In this document: positions 1 through 12,400 of the stretch, piece after piece
Numbering within the stretch: position 1 is the first letter of the stretch
How the letters are laid out: the number at the start of each line of letters is the position of its first letter
NCBI RefSeq assembly: GCF_015706575.1
Contig: NW_024037055.1
Coordinates: forward strand, 11,756,262-11,820,261
Direction of reading: 5' to 3'
Length of the DNA: 64,000 bases
Source: Patiria miniata
Taxonomy: Eukaryota > Echinodermata > Asteroidea > Valvatida > Asterinidae
Translations under genes and position numbers: made by a program
The notes under the pieces: generated by a model
Seen by the model: the letters and a program-made list of their open reading frames with translations, nothing else
Told to the model about the DNA's origin: nothing
Database searches by the model: none

Positions 1-147
1 CCAACATGCATAAGTGAAAATCATGGAAACCAAAAATAAGGATTCAAATGTACTACAAGTATTTGATGTTCAGAAGCCATGGGTGTATGGCTTCTGACTA
101 TGCAGTGCCCTTGAATAAAGTCATTTACAATCCAGGGAAATGTCTTC

Positions 148-240
148 ATATCGCTCAGTGGATAGATAGCTGAGTAGGTAGAGTACTGGTATGGTGTTCC
201 AGGGGTAACAGGTTCAAACTCCCCTGCAATCAATTTCTTT
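148..240 (+). repeat. tRNA-like SINE fragment
   Basis: The stretch reads like a degenerate tRNA gene head. An A-box-like TAGCTGAGTAGGTAGAG lies near 165-183 and a B-box-like GGTTCAAACTC near 211-221, about 35 bases apart. No clean cloverleaf folds, so a tRNA-derived SINE is likelier than a working tRNA. It lies in an ATG4 intron. Confidence 0.45.
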
Positions 241-493
241 GTTAAATTTTCTTATTTAGAATAATGATGTTCTTTATAAGGTAGTCTTGGTATTGCACCG
301 AAACTTCTCACTAGTTTCATTTCAAATGATAATAAACAAATGTGCAGTGTATACAATACATTCAAAATTTAACAGTGTTTTCTCTACTCATGCTAATCGG
401 ATGTCGAAAGAATACATTTAATAAATATATTATAAAAAGTTATCAGAACTGAAGAAAAATAATGACCATTTGAATTGTTGGTTCTTCTTTCAG

Positions 494-3400
494 GAAAACT
501 CTGTCGTGTGTCAACAGATGCACAGAATGGAAGATCCTCATCAACACAGCATCCACCAATGCATCTAACAAACAAATCGGCACATGGTACATGTAGTGGT
601 GCATGTGCAGATGCAGTTTCACCAGACACGTGGAGACCTGTTTTGATATTTATACCTCTACGACTTGGACTGAATGAGATCAATGCAGTATACATAAGAC
701 GCTTGAAGAGATGTTTCACCTTACGTCAGTCTCTTGGTGTGATAGGAGGCAAGCCAAATCATGCCCATTATTTCATAGGCTTTGTTGGTGAGTCAAAATG
801 TTCCACACTCCTTCCCCCCTGTCATGTGCCTGTCTCTTTTGTCACATAAATTGTCATGTAGACTGAAATTTCATATGTCTTGAACATAAATTCTCTTCAC
901 TAAATGTTCATGTATGACCATGCTCTTGCTTTGTTTTGAGGTAAAGTGAATTTAAAATGGTGGTGATGCCAGTTCACCAAAATATCCCTGGGTAAATATA
1001 CATGTATCCCTTTGGTACAGACATTATGTGAAGCCCGGTTCATACTTCACGCGAATGCGAAGCGAATGTTACGTCATAAAACATTCGCTGTGCAATTCGC
1101 TCGAGTTCAAATGTAGTCAACTTTTACGAATTCGTAGCGCGAATACGTGCCACGACGTCACAAATTCACATTCGCTTTCACTTTCGCGCCGAGTATGAAC
1201 TGGGCTTTACTGGTGTGAGTCTTCAGGTAGGATCAATTATTGGTTATCTGATTAAACGATTGAGTCAGGAACCACTGTGCAATGCCTGGTGAGATAAGGC
1301 TGTTGAAGGTAGCGTCCATCATTTGTAATTTGTGCATTATGTTTGTTTGAAGCAACAAAAGTAAGTCCAAATTCTCAAGAAGGGTTCTAAAAAACTAACC
1401 TGATGAAGTTTTAGCTCAGTATATTCCGACAAACAATATTTTAGGAACGCAATTTCAAATTAAAAGTTGCTGAGTCCTGTTTTGAATTGGGCAAGAATTC
1501 AGCGCTGAGATAAGTCTCAATGAGGTGATTGCAGCTACACAGTGTCACGCACTGAACCAACAAATTAAACAACTGAGCGTCGTGTCAGTGCTTGTGCACG
1601 CTTCACCAAATTAAAAACGAACTACTAACCTGTATTGTAGTCGAATACTTTTTTCCGAACACTTAGTTCTGCCGAGAACCTAGGTTACTGAGTACGAGTA
1701 CTTGTACAAGAACAAGTACTTGTACTTTCGAGTACAAGAACAGGTCTCCGAGTACGAGTCCTTCTACTTCTGAGTACGAGTATGAGTACTTGTACTTCGA
1801 AGTACAAGTACAAGTACTTCTGAGTCAAGTACAAGTACTTCCATACAGCAAATGGCTCATTGTGTGTAATGAATGGTACTCGTACTCGGGCAGCAAAGTA
1901 CTTGTACTTGATCATCAAGGCACGGATACTCAAATATCCATACCCGAAGAAAAAAAATGGTATAGCTTGACTCACCATGCCTTACTTTATCGATACTTTC
2001 AGTTTGAAATTGTAGATTGGCTTGCAGAGAAAAGCTTCCCGACTGTCATCTGGGCACGTCCGGACAAACACAATTACCAGCTAGCCGTGAGTGGGTCTGT
2101 ATATCAGTCTGACTGGGCCTGGGCAGGCCAATTAGGCACAATGACCCATTTGCCATATGTGGGCACAATGGCCAAACATTTACGTGAAACGCCGAGGTTT
2201 TCCTCAAAATGGTCGTTCGATTAACTTTGGCAAGGCTGTTTTCCGAACCCCCTGTTTCGGCTCCTATCCGGGTCCAGCCCCATTGCCAACCTGCACGAAT
2301 GGAGAAAGAGATGGAGCTGAAGCCGGGGTGGGGAAAACGGCCCCTTGTCTGGTTCCAGCATCAAGCCCACCGACACAAACACAGGCCTAGGCAAACACAG
2401 GCCTAGGATGGTCATGTCTTGGAAGCAGACTATGCGTAGTACATGTACATGTACGTTACCACGAATCTGCCACGTTGCACGTATTGATATCAGTATTGAT
2501 ATTCGAGTACACGAATCTATCACGTTGCACGTTGCACCGTCCAGGTTCACTTGTTAAAAAGTGTCGGCCTGTGAAGAATTTGTGGCACTTTTGTAACTTG
2601 TTCATGATAAAAATCATGAAATACGTCATCTGTATCCCCTGTCGTGCAGTTTGGCTTCAGAGATCACAAAGAATTTATGCAATATGGTATGAAACGCCAC
2701 AACGCAGCTCACATGTTTTGTGCTGCTCGCATCACTGAAAAGTTTGGCACAACATTGGGACTGCTAAATAAAATAATAATTTCAAATAAATGCTACAAAG
2801 ACGATTCCTAGTTTGTATCACAAGTGATTAACAGTGCACATAATTTTTCGGCTGTATTCGGAAATATAAGTTCTCTTGTACTCGTACTCGGAAGTACAAG
2901 TACTCGTACTCGGCAACCTAAGTACTCGGCAGTACTCAGTACTTCGAAAAAAAATACTTGACCACAACACCGCTACTAACAGATATTTCCAACATTGCGT
3001 CTCTAGGCGCATCTTTGGAAATTGCCTTCTTTCATTGATTTCTTCAAAATGACAGGATGTCAGAAAAAATAATTTCACAGGGAGTTTAATCCCATTACTA
3101 TCTTGGCGGAACCAAGTGTGCTTTTCAACAATAATTGTGTCAGTTACTTGGATAGCTGCAAATGATGGACTGTAGCTTTAACCTGCATGGTTGCTAATTT
3201 TGTAGTATATACCTGTACCACTACAAACATATATTCAATGCATTTTAACATGCCAAAGGTGTGGCAACATTTAAATTACTGTACATACAAAGCAATGTCT
3301 TGCAGATAGCAGGGTTCTCCCCAGGATTTTTTTAAACCCATGGGGGAAGTTTTGCCATGGTTCAGCAACTTGCAAAGCAACAATGTGGTAAGCGGACCCC

Positions 3401-6400
3401 GAAAGTTTAACACTTGATTTCAGAAACTCTCTGTGCATTTTATAACAAATCTGGGGGTCTTTAAGATAGATTTTTCCTTAAAATTCACATAAGATTTATA
3501 ATAGTTTTCAATAAAAAAGAATCAAAATTTCACAAACATTACAACTTCCTAAACTGGAAAAGTATGGATTGATAGGAAGTTTCAAATTCAGAAATAAGGA
3601 CAAGAACAAAATTGCTTTTGCTTTTGATTACATGCTTTTCATAATAGGGTTGGTAAAGTCGGAAATTTGTGGTCTCCAGTATAATGCAAAACCTCAACAG
3701 AAGCTGCCTGTTTTTGGCTTGGAGCATCCGTCCAGCGCAAATTTTCGTACATTCTCTCGTCGGTAACACCCGGCACTTGATGAAACTAACTGATCAAGGG
3801 ACAAGCAATGTGCTTTGGAAAAAGGCGTGGGAATTGATTTGTTTATTTTTTTTGGTGGTTTGAAGAAGTTCCATTGTCTGATGTTCCATGTTCCCATATA
3901 TTTCTCGCCGGGTATTCCCCCACCCATCGGCGGTTCCTTTATGTGCACCGTCACCATGGATATACAAATGCCTAGCAACAGCATGACAGTGGGTAGGTGA
4001 GGGCACACTTCTGCGCCCACCTTAATGTGGTGGAAGAGCTCCAAGAAGGAGCCACATCCTCCCTGGAGCTCATGTATAAAGCAATACGGTGGTTTGAAAT
4101 GCGACTAGTAGAAACTATTTGTTTTTCAGGCATGCATTCGCGGAATGGTTCAGTGTAAGACTCAATAGAGACCTTCTTAGGCACTTTGCAAGCGATGCCA
4201 TTGTTCCTAGTAACTCCCTTGAATGGCTCGTCACCAGGGATATACATGGGTTTGGGTGGACCAGCCGTGCTCGCGCCTGGCTGGCTCACAATGCGCGTTT
4301 TTTTCATGGCGGCCAGCTTGGCAAGAGACGCAACAAACCACATCTAAAAATAAACCTGAAAATACATGAAAGGAACAGAAATATAGGCGGTGAGCATGAT
4401 TAAACTAAGCCTATATACAATAAATAATACAAAGGTAAAGAAACAAGGACCTATTAGGTGTACCGGTATATTAATGCAAAAATGTAAGGACTTACTCAGG
4501 GCTCGAAGAAACCCCCGTCCACTAAATATGAAAAAAAGAAGTAAACCTTGTCCTTATCAGACTGGAATCGCAGATACATGAATTTTGTCCTGCATGACAA
4601 AATGTGAATTACAGCCTGTGGTGCCCTTCTTCTTGATGCCCAGACAGGATTCTCTTGTGCTCTTAACTGGAAAAAGAACTGCGTTCTGTTGTCACCTCAG
4701 TGTCAACAACGATGGAATTAGAAAAGCTCATCCAAAGTGGATTGGGATGATTGGATCTGTGGTAACTCTAACGTTTACTATTGCCCAGTATTAAACCTTA
4801 CACAGATGTTTTCATGCACAGAGCTATGTCATACCCACGAAGAATGGTGTGTTGACATGAATCCTACCAGTTGGGAACTCAATCCAAGCACTACCATATA
4901 GGAGGACACAATGCTTGCAGTGACCCGTCACCTGCTGTGCTGAAACCACATCTTGGCATCCTACCATTCCTCACTTTTCTTTGAGCAACTTCTTAATGGG
5001 TAACTGAGCTCGAGAATGCCCTTGAGAATCTTGGGCATTGTGTCCCTGTGGTATCTAACATCAATGGTCCAGCTTTCTTCAATGCTTTCTCCAACTCCAG
5101 TGGGAAATGTTTTAGTATTACTCCAAAGAGAAACGAATGCTGCTAGAGGAGATAGACTCGTGGAATTTGCAGAGGTTAATCAACTCAAGATAACATTCAG
5201 TTAAATATCTGGGCATAACACTCGATCAGAGTCTAACTGGTGAGAACATTGCAAATTCTGTGATCAAGACATTAAGTGATGCGTGACGAGTAAGGTTGTG
5301 TACTATCCGCTCTCCCTCTTTTTACATACATTTTGCGTCATTTTGGAAGAAATATTGCCACTACTGTTTACAGTCATCTTAGAAAAACACATCTTACCAT
5401 GACCGACAAGGATCCAGCAACGAAAGCACCTCGGAGTCGCGGAAAACCCAGCTCAAAAAAAGATCTCCCGAGCCCGAATGACAGCGACCAAGATGGCGGC
5501 TGTGTTGCGTCATGCGTATGCAGTGACAAGCTATCGATCATTGACGACAAGCTTGACAAGGTTCTGGCGTCAATCACCAACATCGAATCACGACTGAGCT
5601 CCCTAGAGCTTAAGCACCAACAGACCCACCAGCAGGTGTCTTCAAATGCCACAGACATCGCTAAACTCAAAACATCTGTAACGTTTGTCCAGGAAAGTCA
5701 TGATGCCATCAAAACACTGATCAACACAAAAACCGAGTACAACCTGCAGATTATCAGGAACCTAGAAGACAAGATTGATGACATCCACAATCGAAGTCAC
5801 CATAACAACGTTGTCATCCACAGCATTCCTGAGAGATCTGAGGCCGGATCGGAATCGTGCGAGGACTTCGTCCATGAGCTCTTGACCAGTCATCTGAAGC
5901 TCCAGGGTGCCGACGAGATTGAGATCGACCGGGCACATCGCACGGGTCCACCACCCGGTACAGGCTCAGCTGCAGCACTCGGCTCACCACGCCCAAGACC
6001 AATTCACTGCCGGCTTCTTCCATACAGCGATCGCCAATTCATCTTAAAGAATGCAGCAAAACATCTGAAGAACAACAAGTTCAAGGGCAACAACATCTTC
6101 ATAACGGACGACGTCACACCCAAAGTCAGGGCCCAACGCAAGCAGCTGAGGGAAATGCACCTGCGACGCATTCAAAGAGAGGAGTGGGTCTACTTTGCGT
6201 ACATTCCTTGGTCAGTACCAGCCATGATCAGGTACAAGATCCAAGATGGCCCGTTCAGATCATTCCGTCTTGAGGGAGACGCCTGAAGTCAATGATGCAT
6301 CACAATGTACACTTACATTTAATCTTCACTGCTCTATTCATGTCCTTTGTTTTGTGTATTTATGTGTGTGTATTTGTGCCTCAGTGTGAGACAAGCCGAC

Positions 6401-9400
6401 GTCACAAGTTTATCCTGCTTATTCTGGTGAGTTATATTTCGTGCTTGATATGTGTTTTTTTTTTTTTTTAATTAACCAATAAACATATCCTATCGAATGA
6501 CTTCTGATATAGATCCAGATACAAATTTTGATATTCCCGAAAAAAATTGCTATTACTACGACCAGGATGAATTCAGTGATCATTTCATTACGAACACCGA
6601 TATTAAATTATTACATTTCAATGCTCGTAGCTTACGAAAAAACGTATCAAGCATTAATCAGTATATTAACTTACTACGGAAGGATTTTGCGGTTATTGGA
6701 ATATCGGAAACCTGGTTAAATGATATTCATGACCCTCTAATACAAATCCCAAACTATGTCATTGAGGGAACCTGTAGACAAAACAAGAGGGGTGGTGGGG
6801 TTGCACTCTATATACAAGGGGATTTGGTATATAAAGTTCGCAACGACTTATCAATTAAGAATTCTGATATTGAATCATGTTTTATTGAAGTTATAAATAC
6901 AGGTAAAGCGAATGTTATTATTGGAACTGTCTATAAACCCCCCTGTGTTTTAACCAACAACTTTACAGAATGCTTTAGTACTGTTTTGTCACTTATATGT
7001 AGTGAAAATATAAAATGTTATATAATGGGTGACTATAATATCAACTTACTAGAGTATGATATTGACAATAGTATGCAGACCTTTATGAATACTATTTTAT
7101 CTCAATCATTTTATCCGACTATTGACAAACCAACAAGGATCACTGCCGATAGTGCAACTCTTATTGATAACATTCTAACCAATGACCTTGCGAATCTTTC
7201 CTCTGGTGTTTTGATGACTGACGTCACAGACCATCTCCCCGTATTCTTAGTTACTTTTAATGCCAGTAATGTTGAAAACTTTATTTATGATCTAAATATG
7301 ATTGATTGGGATTCTGTAATATCAATTAACGATATACATCGTATGTATAATGATTTCCTATCAAATGTCCAACAACTTCATAATAAAAAGTTTCCTTTAC
7401 AAAATGTTAAATGCCGATACAATAAATGTAAATCCCCATGGTTATCTGATGGTATTTACATTTCTATCAGACGAAAAAATCATTTGTACCGAAAATTTAC
7501 AAGGAACCCGACTGCGACTAATAAATCTGTTTATACTCTGTATAAAAACAAAAATGAATTCTTTAATCAAATTAGCCAAAGAAGAATATTTAATCACAAA
7601 ATTTAGCGAAGTGCAAGGTAATATTAAGGGTACTTGGAAAGTTATTAATTCCTTACTTAACAAGCGCAAGCAAAATGTAAACACATCTTACTTCTTTCAG
7701 GATGGTAACGAAATTAACAATGACAAGGAAATTGCAGAAGCATTTAATGACTACTTTGTTAACATCGGCAGTGGCCTCTCCAGTGAGCTCCCGTTATGTA
7801 ACACTTCCTTTGATTCATTTCTAAGCAACAAATGTCCAAATTCACTGTTTCTTACACCTATTACCAAGGAAGAGGTTGTTGATTATCTTAACAAAATACC
7901 TTCTGGGAAGGCCCCTGGATTTGATGGTTTAAGTTCTTCTGTCATCAAACAAGCACAGTATTCTTTATCTAAGCCTTTGTCTGACATCTTTAACAAGCGT
8001 TTGGCAGCTGGAGTTTTTCCCGATGATCTAAAAATAGCCCAAGTAACACCGATATATAAAAAAGGTTGTAAACATAACATTACCAACTATAGACCCATAT
8101 CAGTCCTATGTACATTTTCAAAACTATTTGAAAAGCTTATTTATAAACGATTAGTGTAGATCTTTTATCACTAAAAATAATATTCTTTCTGAGTCTCAAT
8201 TTGGATTTAGACAAAATCGTTCAACTGAAATAGCGATATCTTATGTAGTTAATAAATTATGTAATGCAATTGATCAAACTATCTTCTCCATAGGCATTTT
8301 CTTAGACTTATCAAAAGCATTTGATACTGTAAATCACGATATTCTTATAAGTAAATTAGATCATTATGGAGTGCGGGGAACAGCTTTGGACCTTCTGAAA
8401 AGTTATCTGTGTAACAGAAACCATTATGTATCGTTTCAATCTGTAACTTCAACTAGCCGATTCATTACGTGTGGGGTACCTCAGGGTTCCGTATTGGGTC
8501 CTCTACTATTTCTTCTTTATATTAATGATATATGTAATACTTCAGACACTGTAAAATTTTGTTTATTTGCAGATGATACAAGTTTGTTGTACACTCACGA
8601 TAATGTAGATGAAGCAATTAGTAACCTAAATATGGAACTTGAAAAGATCAGTACATGGCTTCTCGCAAATAAATTATCTATTAATGTCGTCAAGTCAAAT
8701 TATATGATTTTTTGTGCCAATCAGTACAAGTACACACAATCTGTTCCTCTGAATTTGAATAACTCAAGGCTTAATCAGGTTAAGATAACTAAATTCCTGG
8801 GTGTAACTATTGATGAAAATCTCACTTGGAAACATCATATTGATGAAGTAGCGACAAAAATATCAAAGAACGTTGGAATAATGAATCGTTTGAAATTGAG
8901 TAAGATTTTATTAACATTGTATAATTCATTTGTTTTACCATACTTAAATTACTCAATCTTGACCTGGGGCAGTTTGCCATCTAAGTGTAACAAATTACTT
9001 ACTTTACAGAAGCGAGCAGTTCGTGTAACTTCAAATGCTGGCCACGTGATCATTCTGCTCCATTATTTGCTAAATTAAATGTATTAAAATGTAATGACTT
9101 ATATTACCTTAATTTAGGAAAATTAATGTTTAAATTTAAGCATAATCTACTCCCGTCCTGTTTTGATTCTTGTTTTACCTTAGCATCTAACGTTCATGTA
9201 TATAACACTCGAAGTAGTGCTAAGGGAAAATTGTTTGTCCAATTTAACAGAACGTCAATGTCAAAAAACAGTGTGATTCATCAAGGCACCTTGTACTGGA
9301 ATAGTTTAGATGGCTCTCTTAAACTGTTACCCTCACTATCTGTCTTTGTCAAAAATTTAAAAACTCATTTTATCGAATCATATTCATAAATTGAAATGTT

Positions 9401-12400
9401 ATATGTGCATTAATATTTAGGCCTTGTCTCACACACTTGTCCTGTCTGTCTACCGTTGTGTTTTGTTTGTCCCTTATTACAGTACTTTGGTTCTTGTTTG
9501 TCCATAGGTAAGGGCACAAAAGCGTCTGCTTAACCTTATACCTAACTGTTGTCATTTAATCTTACACTTTATTAGTAATCACTGTGTACATAACTGTCAT
9601 ATATATTACTACTGACCTTTCTTAATTTATACATGATTGTACATAATTGTAATGAATGACATCATTGAAATAAATGTTTCCAAACCAAAAAGGCCCCAAT
9701 GCCTTGCCCATAAAAAAGATTGCCATTCCAGGTGTGTGTTCCCAGCTCCATGATTTGACGTACAAATGATTAAGTCGTCCGACCGGTCGAGATCAACGGT
9801 CGAGTTGTCCCGGTACTAGATTGCAATTTCTTTACAGACATGCTAACTGTTTGAATGAGAGATCCCGCAAAACACTTTGTTCTTCTCTAATACAATGTCA
9901 TTTTGACTATTGTTGTTCATCCGGCCCTGTACTCTGACTTGTTGGTAAAATTGAAGAAAAGGCTCCAAATTACCCAAAATGTATTAGTCTGGTATTTATT
10001 AAACATGGATTCCAGATCACATTATTGGTCAAACTGAACTGAACAAGCTGGGCATGGGCAAGTGTCAATGACCGTGTTACACAACTCAAGCTGAATCGTG
10101 TTTATACAATTTTTCATGAAATGGCACCAGACTTCCCCTGTAATTAATTAAGGAAGGTTTCATATACATAATTATTCTACCAGGGGCAGTTCAACCAATT
10201 TTGTTTTTCCAAGAATAAAAGGGCCAGAATGCAATACATATTTTTATACCGGAATTCATGAATGGAATTTACTTCCCAACAGCATCAAATATTCCAACAA
10301 TCATCCTCAATTTAAAATGGCAGTGAAAGAGCATCTCTCTTCTCAGTCATTTTTTTAAACAGCCATGTTTTTAATGATCATTTTTTAATGATCATTCTTT
10401 GCAATTTGCTATGTAATTTTTTTGAACTTTTTATAATGTACTTGTATGTTTGTTTGTTTTCTATGGACCCCAGTGGCAATAATCCGTCTTATAAACAGTT
10501 ATTCTTGGCTTTGTATTTACATGTAACACGTTCATATTTTATGTACCACTGTATGTTTGTATTTGCCAAAATAATAAATAATTAAAGCACACACTTTTTT
10601 CAAGAAGAAAGACAGTCGCAAATGGACATGAAAAATCTAAATGGGTTGTGCACCGATGAAATAGACTACATAGTGAGTGTCAGTAACAGATTTAATACAG
10701 ATAGTGAACACGATGGAGCAGGTGCAAAGCCAAATTCAACATCAGCAAAGAGAGGAAGAAAATCATGACAAAGAAAAGCAGATCACATGTAGATCTGAAT
10801 CGACTAGAAACAAGAAAATTGACTTCAAGTTTAATAGAACTAGAAATGAAACACTCGAAGAAGAGGTATGTTTGGACAAACACCAGCTGTTTCGGCTGTT
10901 TGAAATGACCCTGTGACGTCATGATGACGTCACTTCAAATTCCATCTATAACACATCCCGGTTTAGATACATGTATACCAAGTTACAGTGAAATTGGACT
11001 TGCATGTACTTGTGTAGTTTCTAGATAAACACCATAGAAAAATGACCCTTTAAAGGGATATTTTGTCCTGGAAAATGCCTAAATGGGCTACAAATTGTGT
11101 TTTAAATGAAAGGATAATTGAAAATGAGCATTAAAAGTAGGATGTTAACGTCCACACAACTATCCTAAAACTGGTCCTTTTTGTGCATCACATTCTGCGG
11201 AGATTCAAGAACCAACACTTGTGGATTGGTGCTGTACCGGTATGTGTATTATGTGACACACACACAACATGTATGCCACAGTATATTGAATAGACATGGC
11301 TTGAAATGTTTTAGTCTGAATTTCAAGCCATGTCTATGGAGCCCTATTTCCGGTTGAATGTCTGATATATCTAGGAATGCAATTTTATGTCATGCCGTGT
11401 GCCAGCCAACCAGTATCGACGTTACTAGTTTGTGACAGTTCATTTTATTCCAAAATCAGGACTAAAACTGTGATTAGTCGATTCATATGCAGTGTTTTTG
11501 AAATACTAATCTACAAAACCTAGCCATGAGCGTGATTGGTCGGCTCTAATATTGCGGGCATATTGCGTAACATATCTTTACAGAACGTGTGACTGCAGAC
11601 TTTTTTGCTCAGTTCACAGCATGTATAGGTATTATTTATAGATGTTCATGACAAGACCTGATATAGAAAGTGCCCGGTGAATGGTCGAAATCTAGAGGTC
11701 AAGAGATGGTTGTCTTGCATAATTAATCAGCAAATCAGTTCACTTTGTCAGCAACTTACTTTTCTAATTTTTAAAAAATGGCATGATAAACTTTATTACG
11801 TTAACTTTATAATGGGTACATATACCTAAACTCAAGATTTATGAAAGCGACTGCTTAAAGCTTGATGAAATTACGCTAGATCCTGTGAAATTTGAGGTGA
11901 ATATAATAGCAATGTTAATACAGGTGAAAAATCAAGGTACGCCATGTTAGGGGATGCGTCACATTAGAAAATATCAAGCAGGAATTATTGCAAAACATGT
12001 TGCTGGCATACACTCGATGCACCTGTACTGGTACACCTGTATGTATACTGCAATATAGTCCCATAACAAGGCCATTGGTGGGCCCTTATGAAGAGGTGTC
12101 TCTGCCATGCTGCGTGGCGATATAAATAATAATTATGATCTTCATGTAGAACTGAGATCACAAAAATGCTTAGCCCTAAACACGAAACTTGTTTCCGTAT
12201 TCTTTTCCTAAAAACAACCTTAAAAAAAGGGTTTTTTTTAGAACAATTTAGCATTAGGCATGTGAGTTACGGTTGTCCTACGTGCATGTGTGTGAATTGA
12301 CTCAGAGGCGTGTGACACACGCCAAATACGTGAGACTTGGTGGGTCTGCATGACATGTACTAAGGCCATATCCAAATTACCTGGCTACAAAAGTATGTGA

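Larger units (their letters stand above)
5300..9690 (+). mobile_element. Nearly full-length non-LTR retrotransposon (CR1/L2-like LINE)
   Basis: A two-ORF LINE: an RRM/coiled-coil ORF1 (5399-6286) followed after 210 bp by an endonuclease-RT ORF2 (6497-9389) and a short 3' tail ending near 9690 with AAATAAATG-like sequence. It lies in the ATG4 intron in sense orientation. ORF1 is open; ORF2 carries at least three frame breaks, so the copy is dead but not old. The 5' boundary is an estimate. Confidence 0.85.

Noticed and set aside
4119..4403. 94-codon plus-strand frame and overlapping 123-codon minus-strand frame
   Set aside because: The two overlap on opposite strands and contain GGATATACA repeat words; neither resembles a protein family.
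10677..10916. Gln/Glu-rich 79-codon frame
   Set aside because: No homology, no splice support, and the codon pattern fits random A-rich DNA.
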